From NCBI GenBank assembly GCA_947652115.1, contig OX393562.1:29587307-29651306 (forward strand): a DNA stretch of 64,000 nt. The letters run 5' to 3'. The notes below the pieces were generated by a model. The model did no database searches and had not been told where the DNA came from. It saw only the letters and a list, made by a program, of their open reading frames with translations. Shown here in pieces: positions 22,486 to 34,880 of the stretch; position 1 is the first letter of the stretch, and each line of letters starts with the position of its first letter. This DNA comes from Blastomussa wellsi. Lineage: Eukaryota > Cnidaria > Anthozoa > Scleractinia > Plerogyridae. The position numbers and the translations under genes are program-made.

Positions 22486-22625
22486 CTTTGGTGCTGCGTC
22501 GGTGGGAAGTATAACAATATAATTGGTTTATCAACTGGGTTGATAATGGGAATTGGCCACCGTAAAGAGATTCGAGATGGCTGACGTTTCGAGCGTTAGC
22601 CCTTCGTCGGAGCGAATCAAGGAAT
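22486..22625 (-). mobile_element. Penelope-like 3' fragment with hammerhead-like motif (unit 1)
   Basis: Read on the minus strand: GACGAAGGGCTAACGCTCG, AAACGTCAGC, the CTCTTTACGGTGGCCAATT block, a TTATCAACCCAGTTGATAA palindrome and CTTCCCACCGACGCAGCACC. The same block occurs at 34400-34560 and 51410-51505 and in the other three tandem units. The CCGACGA ... GAAACG arrangement around a GGGC/GCUC stem resembles a hammerhead core with U4 replaced by C. Confidence 0.6.
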
Positions 22626-22881
22626 TGTGGGTCGTGTGTTGTTTAAACACAAAGATGGAGCTTCGCTATTGGTTGGTGCCTGGTAACGTGAAAACAACGG
22701 GATAAATTAGCTGAATGAAAAGCGTTCGTTGATACCGTGAGGATTAGTGAGTGCCGATTTGAAAAATAAATTTTTGTTCTAGAGTTTTGCGACTTTCCGT
22801 GCACTTGCCGGAACCGAAAATGAGAATTGTGTTTATTAAATTAAAATGTTGCAGGTTTAACACCCACAACCAATGTGGCAT

Positions 22882-22953
22882 GCCGCGATCGTCTAGTGGT
22901 TAGGACACTGCGTTGTGGCCGCAGTAACCCAGGTTCGAATCCTGGTCTCGGCA
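22882..22953 (+). tRNA. tRNA-His(GTG), copy 1
   Basis: A complete 72-base cloverleaf with A-box (TAGTGGTTAGG), CTGCG-TTGTGGC-CGCAG anticodon arm (anticodon GTG), perfect CCAGG-TTCGAAT-CCTGG T-arm and discriminator A. A polymerase III stop (TTTTT) starts four bases after the end. It closely resembles animal tRNA-His. The acceptor stem GCCGCGA/TCTCGGC has one C5-U68 mismatch. CCA is not encoded, as expected. Confidence 0.93.
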
Positions 22954-25409
22954 ATGTTTTTCATCAACATTTTTCTTTTCCTTTTTGTTCTCCCATTTTT
23001 TAAATTTGTTAAACCTTAGATTTATTTTTCCTTTTTTCAGTGCTTTTTGACAAAATTTGTCATGACCGTGGAGACGCTAATCGAAGCGTGCGCGTTTAGG
23101 GTGAGACTCTTCATGAGTGCGTAACGCAATGACTTACAAAAAAAAACATCTCGCTGGTCAAGAACACTGCAGTTTAGAGTTGGTGCCGCTACATTTATCT
23201 TCGTAACCGAAATACACAATTTATGGAAATGAACATTTCCATGTGCTGAGCATTTGTCTTCTATTTTAGTGCGGACATCGTCGTCATCGACCGGGCAACG
23301 ATTTGTATTATTAATTAGCATCCCAGCGCGATTTTAAGACAAGTGATATCTTAAGTCCCATAACGCGTCTAAAGTTAATTGGGACAGAAAATAGTCTGCC
23401 TTTGCAAGACAGAATTTTCGAAAAAGTTCTTTTGCATTGACTCGAAACTCTCAATCGCTGAACGTATCGAGTTTCAACAACTGGTAAAAATTTTACTGAT
23501 GCGTTATCATTTCGCTGACAAATAAATTCATCACGTGCCGCGAAGACACAAGAAGCTTTCAGTTTGAAGCCTGAGAATTGAATTTAAAGACGTTTCCCTG
23601 AAAAAGGAAATGGTAACTGAAGATGATGGCAGTGGAAGAGCAATAACTTTACCGGTTTTTTTTTCCATCCAGAAAGCTTTCTCGCTAACTGAGCAAGCAG
23701 ACAGTGTATTCCCGCGAGAGATAAAAACGCTTGATATTTGCATATTTCCAATCGGCAAAATTTGATCATACAGGAAAGCAGCCAAACACAAATTGATATC
23801 TTTTCCTGCTCGAGATTCATCATTAACCGTTCGTGACCTTGATGAATAATTCACAAGCAAATGAAGACATTTAGAAAATGCTCATCTGCTTGTTTTATGA
23901 AAAAAATTGGCAAGGTCAACGGCATCTCGAAAGCGTCTGACAGCGTGCGTAAAATTCTCACGTGCAAGGTGATCTCAGGCGTGGATCCCGGATGATATGA
24001 CAGCCATGTGATGTGCGCATGATTGTCGTTTCAATTGTCCTGGATAATAGTCTACTACGCAGGCTTCTAGTCTTCCATCTGAAAAAAGTTTGGATTTTTT
24101 GCCCTTTTTTGCGCTTTACAAGATCCTTAAGTATGGTTCTTATTGGTCTAATATTGAACGAGATACAGCCAACCAAAAACTCCAAAATTTACTAAGAAAT
24201 ATATGGAGTCCGAATAAAAGTGTCCGGCAATCCATACATTTCTTAGTAAATTTTCACGTTTTTGAATGGCAATATGATCTCCTTCAATATTGGCCTGATT
24301 AACACCAAACTTACGGACTTTGTAATGCTCGGTGGGTGTGTGTTGAATAATCCCATAATTTACGGATTTCGTTACCAGTTCTTCAACCGTACGAAATCGG
24401 GCAATTAATTCTCTTTGTTCCAAGGCTTGGTTGAGAATTGGCCATCTTCTAAACGAGCCGGGACTGGGTACAAATAGATTTTTTTTCTTGGTACGAATAT
24501 TCAATATCGATTGAATTGAAAATGGGGTATGTCATCTGAAAGAGCATCCAAAAATTAGTAAATTTACCAAATGTGATGGTTATTGGTTTAAACGCAAAGG
24601 CATGGTACACTTTTAAAATAAGAGAGCTTAGTATGGATTGGAGGACGCCTGTCCCTCCAATCCATACTAACTGTACCGTGCCTTTGGGTTTAAACCAATA
24701 ACCGTCAAATTTGGTAAATTTACTAATTTTTGGATGCTTTTTCAGATGACGTGCTCCATTTTTTCAATTCAATCGATATTGCATTTTTGTACCAAAGAGA
24801 AATATGTTCGTACCCAGTCCCCTGCTCGTTTAAAAATGGCTAATCAGATAAACTGATGTAATTTTCTTAAAATACCTCTTTAAAGCTTTTATTCTTTTTT
24901 GTGCAAATTTCTGTACTAATTGATACTATAAATGTTGTGGTCGCTTTTACAATGCAAACTGTGTGAAGCTATGTGAACAGCAAATGAATAGAGGGGGTAC
25001 GTTTCTAAAGAAACTTTGGTGCTGCGTCGGTGGGAAGTATAACAATATAATTGGTTTATCAACTGGGTTGATAATGGGAATTGGCCACCGTAAAGAGATT
25101 CGAGATGGCTGACGTTTCGAGCGTTAGCCCTTCGTCGGAGCGAATCAAGGAATTGTGGGTCGTGTGTTGTTTAAACACAAAGATGGAGCTTCGCTATTGG
25201 TTGGTGCCTGGTAACGTGAAAACAACGGGATAAATTAGCTGAATGAAAAGCGTTCGTTGATACCGTGAGGATTAGTGAGTGCCGATTTGAAAAATAAATT
25301 TTTGTTCTAGAGTTTTGCGACTTTCCGTGCACTTGCCGGAACCGAAAATGAGAATTGTGTTTATTAAATTAAAATGTTGCAGGTTTAACACCCACAACCA
25401 ATGTGGCAT

Positions 25410-25481
25410 GCCGCGATCGTCTAGTGGTTAGGACACTGCGTTGTGGCCGCAGTAACCCAGGTTCGAATCCTGGTCTCGGCA
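25410..25481 (+). tRNA. tRNA-His(GTG), copy 2
   Basis: Identical to copy 1, including the C5-U68 acceptor mismatch and the T-run terminator. It is 2528 bases downstream of copy 1 in the next tandem unit. Confidence 0.93.
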
Positions 25482-27964
25482 ATGTTTTTCATCAACATTT
25501 TTCTTTTCCTTTTTGTTCTCCCATTTTTTAAATTTGTTAAACCTTAGATTTATTTTTCCTTTTTTCAGTGCTTTTTGACAAAATTTGTCATGACCGTGGA
25601 GACGCTAATCGAAGCGTGCGCGTTTAGGGTGAGACTCTTCATGAGTGCGTAACGCAATGACTTACAAAAAAAAACATCTCGCTGGTCAAGAACACTGCAG
25701 TTTAGAGTTGGTGCCGCTACATTTATCTTCGTAACCGAAATACACAATTTATGGAAATGAACATTTCCATGTGCTGAGCATTTGTCTTCTATTTTAGTGC
25801 GGACATCGTCGTCATCGACCGGGCAACGATTTGTATTATTAATTAGCATCCCAGCGCGATTTTAAGACAAGTGATATCTTAAGTCCCATAACGCGTCTAA
25901 AGTTAATTGGGACAGAAAATAGTCTGCCTTTGCAAGACAGAATTTTCGAAAAAGTTCTTTTGCATTGACTCGAAACTCTCAATCGCTGAACGTATCGAGT
26001 TTCAACAACTGGTAAAAATTTTACTGATGCGTTATCATTTCGCTGACAAATAAATTCATCACGTGCCGCGAAGACACAAGAAGCTTTCAGTTTGAAGCCT
26101 GAGAATTGAATTTAAAGACGTTTCCCTGAAAAAGGAAATGGTAACTGAAGATGATGGCAGTGGAAGAGCAATAACTTTACCGGTTTTTTTTTCCATCCAG
26201 AAAGCTTTCTCGCTAACTGAGCAAGCAGACAGTGTATTCCCGCGAGAGATAAAAACGCTTGATATTTGCATATTTCCAATCGGCAAAATTTGATCATACA
26301 GGAAAGCAGCCAAACACAAATTGATATCTTTTCCTGCTCGAGATTCATCATTAACCGTTCGTGACCTTGATGAATAATTCACAAGCAAATGAAGACATTT
26401 AGAAAATGCTCATCTGCTTGTTTTATGAAAAAAATTGGCAAGGTCAACGGCATCTCGAAAGCGTCTGACAGCGTGCGTAAAATTCTCACGTGCAAGGTGA
26501 TCTCAGGCGTGGATCCCGGATGATATGACAGCCATGTGATGTGCGCATGATTGTCGTTTCAATTGTCCTGGATAATAGTCTACTACGCAGGCTTCTAGTC
26601 TTCCATCTGAAAAAAGTTTGGATTTTTTGCCCTTTTTTGCGCTTTACAAGATCCTTAAGTATGGTTCTTATTGGTCTAATATTGAACGAGATACAGCCAA
26701 CCAAAAACTCCAAAATTTACTAAGAAATATATGGAGTCCGAATAAAAGTGTCCGGCAATCCATACATTTCTTAGTAAATTTTCACGTTTTTGAATGGCAA
26801 TATGATCTCCTTCAATATTGGCCTGATTAACACCAAACTTACGGACTTTGTAATGCTCGGTGGGTGTGTGTTGAATAATCCCATAATTTACGGATTTCGT
26901 TACCAGTTCTTCAACCGTACGAAATCGGGCAATTAATTCTCTTTGTTCCAAGGCTTGGTTGAGAATTGGCCATCTTCTAAACGAGCCGGGACTGGGTACA
27001 AATAGATTTTTTTTCTTGGTACGAATATTCAATATCGATTGAATTGAAAATGGGGTATGTCATCTGAAAGAGCATCCAAAAATTAGTAAATTTACCAAAT
27101 GTGATGGTTATTGGTTTAAACGCAAAGGCATGGTACACTTTTAAAATAAGAGAGCTTAGTATGGATTGGAGGACGCCTGTCCCTCCAATCCATACTAACT
27201 GTACCGTGCCTTTGGGTTTAAACCAATAACCGTCAAATTTGGTAAATTTACTAATTTTTGGATGCTTTTTCAGATGACGTGCTCCATTTTTTCAATTCAA
27301 TCGATATTGCATTTTTGTACCAAAGAGAAATATGTTCGTACCCAGTCCCCTGCTCGTTTAAAAATGGCTAATCAGATAAACTGATGTAATTTTCTTAAAA
27401 TACCTCTTTAAAGCTTTTATTCTTTTTTGTGCAAATTTCTGTACTAATTGATACTATAAATGTTGTGGTCGCTTTTACAATGCAAACTGTGTGAAGCTAT
27501 GTGAACAGCAAATGAATAGAGGGGGTACGTTTCTAAAGAAACTTTGGTGCTGCGTCGGTGGGAAGTATAACAATATAATTGGTTTATCAACTGGGTTGAT
27601 AATGGGAATTGGCCACCGTAAAGAGATTCGAGATGGCTGACGTTTCGAGCGTTAGCCCTTCGTCGGAGCGAATCAAGGAATTGTGGGTCGTGTGTTGTTT
27701 AAACACAAAGATGGAGCTTCGCTATTGGTTGGTGCCTGGTAACGTGAAAACAACGGGATAAATTAGCTGAATGAAAAGCGTTCGTTGATACCGTGAGGAT
27801 TAGTGAGTGCCGATTTGAAAAATAAATTTTTGTTCTAGAGTTTTGCGACTTTCCGTGCACTTGCCGGAACCGAAAATGAGAATGCACGAGAAACGTGTGA
27901 CGTAGTGTATTGTGTTTATTAAATTAAAATGTTGCAGGTTTAACACCCACAACCAATGTGGCAT

Positions 27965-28036
27965 GCCGCGATCGTCTAGTGGTTAAGACACTGCGTTGTG
28001 GCCGCAGTAACCCAGGTTCGAATCCTGGTCTCGGCA
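27965..28036 (+). tRNA. tRNA-His(GTG), copy 3
   Basis: Identical to copy 1 except one G-to-A change at the end of the D loop (TTAAGAC for TTAGGAC), which does not break the D stem. It carries the same acceptor mismatch and terminator. A 27-bp insertion absent from units 1 and 2 lies about 75 bases upstream and could alter promoter context. Confidence 0.92.
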
Positions 28037-30517
28037 ATGTTTTTCATCAACATTTTTCTTTTCCTTTTTGTTCTCCCATTTTTTAAATTTGTTAAACCTT
28101 AGATTTATTTTTCCTTTTTTCAGTGCTTTTTGACAAAATTTGTCATGACCGTGGAGACGCTAATCGAAGCGTGCGCGTTTAGGGTGAGACTCTTCATGAG
28201 TGCGTAACGCAATGACTTACAAAAAAAAACATCTCGCTGGTCAAGAACCTCAGTTTAGAGTTGGTGCCGCTACATTTATCTTCGTAACCGAAATACACAA
28301 TTTATGGAAATGAACATTTCCATGTGCTGAGTATTTGTCTTCTATTTTAGTGCGGACATCGTCGTCATCGACCGGGCAACGATTTGTATTATTAATTAGC
28401 ATCCCAGCGCGATTTTAAGACAAGTGATATCTTAAGTCCCATAACGCGTCTAAAGTTAATTGGGACAGAAAATAGTCTGCCTTTGCAAGACAGAATTTTC
28501 GAAAAAGTTCTTTTGCATTGACTCGAAACTCTCAATCGCTGAACGTATCGAGTTTCAACAACTGGTAAAAATTTTACTGATGCGTTATCATTTCGCTGAC
28601 AAATAAATTCATCACGTGCCGCGAAGACACAAGAAGCTTTCAGTTTGAAGCCTGAGAATTGAATTTAAAGACGTTTCCCTGAAAAAGGAAATGGTAACTG
28701 AAGATGATGGCAGTGGAAGAGCAATAACTTTACCGGTTTTTTTTTCCATCCAGAAAGCTTTCTCGCTAACTGAGCAAGCAGACAGTGTATTCCCGCGAGA
28801 GATAAAAACGCTTGATATTTGCATATTTCCAATCGGCAAAATTTGATCATACAGGAAAGCAGCCAAACACAAATTGATATCTTTTCCTGCTCGAGATTCA
28901 TCATTAACCGTTCGTGACCTTGATGAATAATTCACAAGCAAATGAAGACATTTAGAAAATGCTCATCTGCTTGTTTTATGAAAAAAATTGGCAAGGTCAA
29001 CGGCATCTCGAAAGCGTCTGACAGCGTGCGTAAAATTCTCACGTGCAAGGTGATCTCAGGCGTGGATCCCGGATGATATGACAGCCATGTGATGTGCGCA
29101 TGATTGTCGTTTCAATTGTCCTGGATAATAGTCTACTACGCAGGCTTCTAGTCTTCCATCTGAAAAAAGTTTGGATTTTTTGCCCTTTTTTGCGCTTTAC
29201 AAGATCCTTAAGTATGGTTCTTATTGGTCTAATATTGAACGAGATACAGCCAACCAAAAACTCCAAAATTTACTAAGAAATATATGGAGTCCGAATAAAA
29301 GTGTCCGGCAATCCATACATTTCTTAGTAAATTTTCACGTTTTTGAATGGCAATATGATCTCCTTCAATATTGGCCTGATTAACACCAAACTTACGGACT
29401 TTGTAATGCTCGGTGGGTGTGTGTTGAATAATCCCATAATTTACGGATTTCGTTACCAGTTCTTCAACCGTACGAAATCGGGCAATTAATTCTCTTTGTT
29501 CCAAGGCTTGGTTGAGAATTGGCCATTTTCTAAACGAGCCGGGACTGGGTACAAATAGATTTTTTTTCTTGGTACGAATATTCAATATCGATTGAATTGA
29601 AAATGGGGTATGTCATCTGAAAGAGCATCCAAAAATTAGTAAATTTACCAAATGTGATGGTTATTGGTTTAAACGCAAAGGCATGGTACACTTTTAAAAT
29701 AAGAGAGCTTAGTATGGATTGGAGGACGCCTGTCCCTCCAATCCATACTAACTGTACCGTGCCTTTGGGTTTAAACCAATAACCGTCAAATTTGGTAAAT
29801 TTACTAATTTTTGGATGCTTTTTCAGATGACGTGCTCCATTTTTTCAATTCAATCGATATTGCATTTTTGTACCAAAGAGAAATATGTTCGTACCCAGTC
29901 CCCTGCTCGTTTAAAAATGGCTAATCAGATAAACTGATGTAATTTTCTTAAAATACCTCTTTAAAGCTTTTATTCTTTTTTGTGCAAATTTCTGTACTAA
30001 TTGATACTATAAATGTTGTGGTCGCTTTTACAATGCAAACTGTGTGAAGCTATGTGAACAGCAAATGAATAGAGGGGGTACGTTTCTAAAGAAACTTTGG
30101 TGCTGCGTCGGTGGGAAGTATAACAATATAATTGGTTTATCAACTGGGTTGATAATGGGAATTGGCCACCGTAAAGAGATTCGAGATGGCTGACGTTTCG
30201 AGCGTTAGCCCTTCGTCGGAGCGAATCAAGGAATTGTGGGTCGTGTGTTGTTTAAACACAAAGATGGAGCTTCGCTATTGGTTGGTGCCTGGTAACGTGA
30301 AAACAACGGGATAAATTAGCTGAATGAAAAGCGTTCGTTGATACCGTGAGGATTAGTGAGTGCCGATTTGAAAAATAAATTTTTGTTCTAGAGTTTTGCG
30401 ACTTTCCGTGCACTTGCCGGAACCGAAAATGAGAATGCACGAGAAACGTGTGACGTAGTGTATTGTGTTTATTAAATTAAAATGTTGCAGGTTTAACACC
30501 CACAACCAATGTGGCAT

Positions 30518-30589
30518 GCCGCGATCGTCTAGTGGTTAGGACACTGCGTTGTGGCCGCAGTAACCCAGGTTCGAATCCTGGTCTCGGCA
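30518..30589 (+). tRNA. tRNA-His(GTG), copy 4
   Basis: Identical to copies 1 and 2. The unit shares the 27-bp upstream insertion with copy 3. It is followed by the same T-run terminator. Confidence 0.93.
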
Positions 30590-31740
30590 ATGTTTTTCAT
30601 CAACATTTTTCTTTTCCTTTTTGTTCTCCCATTTTTTAAATTTGTTAAACCTTAGATTTATTTTTCCTTTTTTCAGTGCTTTTTGACAAAATTTGTCATG
30701 ACCGTGGAGACGCTAATCGAAGCGTGCGCGTTTAGGGTGAGACTCTTCATGAGTGCGTAACGCAATGACTTACAAAAAAAAACATCTCGCTGGTCAAGAA
30801 CACTGCAGTTTAGAGTTGGTGCCGCTACATTTATCTTCGTAACCGAAATACACAATTTATGGAAATGAACATTTCCATGTGCTGAGTATTTGTCTTCTAT
30901 TTTAGTGCGGACATCGTCGTCATCGACCGGGCAACGATTTGTATTATTAATTAGCATCCCAGCGCGATTTTAAGACAAGTGATATCTTAAGTCCCATAAC
31001 GCGTCTAAAGTTAATTGGGACAGAAAATAGTCTGCCTTTGCAAGACAGAATTTTCGAAAAAGTTCTTTTGCATTGACTCGAAACTCTCAATCGCTGAACG
31101 TATCGAGTTTCAACAACTGGTAAAAATTTTACTGATGCGTTATCATTTCGCTGACAAATAAATTCATCACGTGCCGCGAAGACACAAGAAGCTTTCAGTT
31201 TGAAGCCTGAGAATTGAATTTAAAGACGTTTCCCTGAAAAAGGAAATGGTAACTGAAGATGATGGCAGTGGAAGAGCAATAACTTTACCGGTTTTTTTTT
31301 CCATCCAGAAAGCTTTCTCGCTAACTGAGCAAGCAGACAGTGTATTCCCGCGAGAGATAAAAACGCTTGATATTTGCATATTTCCAATCGGCAAAATTTG
31401 ATCATACAGGAAAGCAGCCAAACACAAATTGATATCTTTTCCTGCTCGAGATTCATCATTAACCGTTCGTGACCTTGATGAATAATTCACAAGCAAATGA
31501 AGACATTTAGAAAATGCTCATCTGCTTGTTTTATGAAAAAAATTGGCAAGGTCAACGGCATCTCGAAAGCGTCTGACAGCGTGCGTAAAATTCTCACGTG
31601 CAAGGTGATCTCAGGCGTGGATCCCGGATGATATGACAGCCATGTGATGTGCGCATGATTGTCGTTTCAATTGTCCTGGATAATAGTCTACTACGCAGGC
31701 TTCTAGTCTTCCATCTGAAAAAAGTTTGGATTTTTTGCCC

Positions 31741-32030
31741 TATTGAAAAGAATAGTGTACTGCCTCGCTAACGCTCGCCAGCAATAATTTCAACCCTTGA
31801 GGTATGTTGAGAAAATGACGTCATTTTCTCAAATTCTCAACGAAGGATTGGAACAAGGAAACTTAATGGCGGCCGTAAATGTCCAAAAAAGATAACTTCT
31901 AATGTTTGTAATGAATTGAAATTTGGCAAGATACCTGAAAAAGTCGTATTATTAACGAAAATGTAAAAAAAATTGGATATCAAAAATTTCATCGTAATAG
32001 CACTTTAAGCCTCTTATAGTCGCTTATAGC
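31741..32030 (-). repeat. Right inverted arm of the tRNA-His composite
   Basis: On the minus strand: GTATCTTGCCAAATTTCAAT, TCATTACAAACATTAGAAG and GGCCGCCATTAAG, matching the left flank at 21.42-21.51 kb in reverse orientation. A palindrome GAAAATGACGTCATTTTC lies at about 31813. The four-unit array is thus bracketed by inverted, diverged arms. Confidence 0.75.
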
Positions 32031-33180
32031 AATTTGTTTTTAATAAGCAACGTCCTCTCAGTCGCCGTTCAATTTTTTTCCGATTTTGCTCTCGTCAAAT
32101 GTATCAAAAATGTGACACACGATGCCACTACGCATGCTCAGCAATTTAAGGTGGCTCCGTAGTTCCGTAGTTATTCCGAGAGAAATCGTCATTGTCAAAC
32201 TTTGTGTCATAACTTTTACGGCTTTGGCGCAGTGGCAATGAAACTTTGGGACAAATTCTTCCTATCATTCAGTAATAATATAATTATATTTAATGTAACT
32301 GATGAAAAATATTTTAATGTCATTGGCATTTTCATGGACCTGCCTTCTTTAAAAAAATCGCATCTAGCAAAATTTTGCTGATACATTTTTGTAAAATTTC
32401 TAGAATCAGCGTGTATTAACTTAATACATATCATAGCCAAGTTTCAAGAAAATCGTTGGAACAGAATTGCGGAAGTCTTAGTCTCAAAGTTTTCAACTTT
32501 ATCATTGTTTTTATATTTCCTATACTTGATGCTCTTTGACGAAACAAGCCACGAACCCAACTTTCTGTGAGAAGCCTCGCCAATGCTTGCTAAGTCAGAG
32601 ATCCCTCGTCAAGACCTGAAAGTTGACGGCGACAGGCCTTTACAGATCTCTTCACCAGCGTAAACGTATGTTTAGCTATGTTTCTTCGTCTCCCGCGACT
32701 AAGAATTAAATTTCTGTTTCTTTCTCGAGCGTTTCTCGAATGATCGAGCTCAAAATATCATAAATAATGGCAAGTTTACTTCTCCTTTTGAAGCAGCTTG
32801 AGGATTTTACTGTGACCTCGTTGTTCTTCGGGTCTGATTGTTAAACTTGTAAAATAGTCGAGTAAAAAGCATGAAACGGACTACAACTAAACCCACCATA
32901 TTGATTGTGACCGGTTCGGTCAAGTGGAAAATACCGTTCCTTTCGGCACACGAAAATATCGGAAATTCATACCGGAATTTTTGGTCCGATGGATCGCGCC
33001 CTCAGTCGTTATAGATGGGTCATGGATTCCTTTCCTGTGCAGGGAAACACCAGTACCACGGTACTGAGACAGAAAGAAAACAAATCGCAACGCATCTTTT
33101 GCTAATAAGTTCAAATCCTTAGCGCAGTTGTTAACGGTGGTGATGAAAAAGAGCGCGCTGTGTTCGACGCGTATGGCTCT

Positions 33181-33480
33181 TAAGGCGGCGAAAGACGAGA
33201 TACAAAACCCCTCAACTTGTCGCGCAACTTCAGCAAATTTGCTGCGTGACAAGTTGAGAGTTTGATGAAAACGAGCAACAAAGTCAAAATTTGTTGCTCA
33301 ACGAAGTTGAGCCGCGCTCTACGTTTCGTAACAAATTTCTTCAACCCGCAACAAATGTTTTTATTGCGCGACAAGTTGATCACGCACGGTGAAAAACGAG
33401 AAACATCGACCAAAACTTGCAACGAAACAATGTTGCGCGACAAGTTGAGGGTTTTTGTATCCCGTATATCGCCGCCTTTA
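33181..33480. mobile_element. 300-bp element with about 48-bp terminal inverted repeats
   Basis: Begins TAAGGCGGCGAAAGACGAG and ends CGTATATCGCCGCCTTTA. Both ends continue inward to the inverted block CCTCAACTTGTCGCGCAAC, and further CGCGACAAGTTGA copies occur inside. No coding potential. Frames on either strand reflect the internal repeats. Confidence 0.8.
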
Positions 33481-33949
33481 GAAATCCGAACGCGTCAGAT
33501 TTGTGAAGTTGTTTTTTTACACTTGTTCTCATTCAAAGACATGGCACTTACAAGCGTGAGCGTCAACCTATTCTTGTAGCTAATTCACGTATTTAATTTA
33601 ACAAACGTTTAAAATAAGGAAGTGTTTAAATAGAAGCTTTAAAAGCCGCTAAATGTTCTTACCAGCTGAGGTATGTGAGCGAGTGCAAGGCAAAGTTTGG
33701 ACTGGCGAACTGAGCGGACTTGGCCAGATGTTTCCTTCGAAGTGAGTAAACATCTGGGTACGAGATTAAGGGAGCTTCGTCATCGTTCGTGCACTTTGAA
33801 AAATTTATCCGTTTCAAACTTCTCCATCCTCAGCCACCCTTGTTCCTTTTTGTTTTAAGCAAACTATTAATTTTTAAGTTTCCTAAATTTTAAGGGTAAT
33901 TTAGGTTGTCGAAGAAATAACTCAAAATATTGTGCTCCATAATTCGTCT

Positions 33950-34040
33950 TAGCACCGAATTTATGCTTAGACGAATTATCCGTCTGAGGCGGATAGTCGT
34001 CTCTGACGTATAATTCGTCTTTTAGTATAAATTCGGCTTG
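33950..34040. mobile_element. Small foldback element
   Basis: Inverted halves: CACCGAATTTATGCTTAGAC, GAATTAT at the left, and ATAATTCGTCTTTTAGTATA, AATTCGG at the right, around a GC-richer centre. Probably a short MITE. Confidence 0.6.
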
Positions 34041-34399
34041 TGACACAATCTGCTCCGGGGAAAAATCTACTAGACAGCCAATGTGTAATCCTAAACGAGA
34101 ACTTGAACCAGAAACCAATACCAGTTAACATGGAGTCAAGAAGAGTCAGGAAAACGACTGTTTACTTTCTTTATAATATTACACATTTATTTAAAAAAAG
34201 AATTCACTCAGGAGTCCTTCGCCCCTCGCTCTACTGTTCTCAAGCTTTTCTCTCGTTACCAAGACCTCTCCAGTAGAGTTGGCGCAATTCATTCTGTGCC
34301 TAAATTAAAGAAGACAGTTTAGAATTAAATTCACTTTTTCCATGAAAAGAAACAAACATGACAAGATAGTCTGGGTAAGGAGAAAGTCAAACGATCCTA

Positions 34400-34519
34400 A
34401 CCTGTATGTCGCTTCGCCCGACGAAGGGCTAACGCTCGAAACGTCAGCACTTGAATCTCTTTACGGTGGCCAATTGACATTATCAACCCAGTTGATAAAA
34501 CCAAATTATATTGTTATAC

Positions 34520-34560
<41 letters not shown>
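34400..34560 (+). mobile_element. Penelope-like 3' fragment, solo copy
   Basis: Plus-strand copy of the block also in the tRNA-His units: CCCGACGAAGGGCTAACGC (34418), TCGAAACGTCAGC, CTCTTTACGGTGGCCAATTG, the TCAACCCAGTTGATAA palindrome and CTTCCCACCGACGCAGCACC. No coding sequence attached. Confidence 0.65.
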
Positions 34561-34564
<4 letters not shown>

Positions 34565-34820
34565 CTAACCTGTATGGATTGACGTTTGCAAGACAAAAAT
34601 GCAGGTACGATGGTTTCAATTGCTACGCGTTTCTCGTCTGAGTTTCGCCTCCCACTGTTCTGGATCACCGAATCAAGATTAATTTTGTCTGATAACTAAT
34701 CGAAGACAAGTCCGTGAAATTCACAAGCGCTGATTGACTCCAATAAACGCTAGTTGACGACTAGACATTACCAAAGGTAGAATAATAAGCTAATTAGGTA
34801 TGCTGATTTGCAACGCTTAC

Positions 34821-34880
34821 CAGTGGAAATGCTGCTCGCAGGCCAAGGCATTTGGAATAGCTTTCAATCCAGTCCTGGAC
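34821..34880 (-). CDS. Unnamed zinc-finger gene, exon l
   Basis: After TCTATAG it completes a Trp and encodes SRTGLKAIPNALACEQHFH before TG|GTAAGC, adding a C and two H to the Cys/His region. It leaves in phase 2. The following exon was not found. Confidence 0.5.

Larger units (their letters stand above)
21584..31740 (+). repeat. Four tandem 2.53-2.55 kb units, each with a tRNA-His gene
   Basis: Unit starts at GCTTTACAAGATCC are 21584, 24113, 26641 and 29194, and the last copy ends about 10 bases short at 31740. Each unit contains, in order: the truncated left and full right arm of palindrome 1, palindrome 2 (in unit 1, 21911-22312), a Penelope-like 3' fragment, a tRNA-His gene and about 1.2 kb of unidentified sequence ending in a T-rich tract. 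Units 3 and 4 share a 27-bp insertion just before the tRNA. Unit 3 has a 2-bp deletion near 28248 and one tRNA base change. The repeated small open frames are carried along with the duplication and match no family I know. Confidence 0.97.

Noticed and set aside
33262..33579. 105-codon plus-strand frame
   Set aside because: Most of it lies inside the inverted-repeat element at 33181-33480, and the peptide reflects the repeated CAACTTGTCGCG motif.
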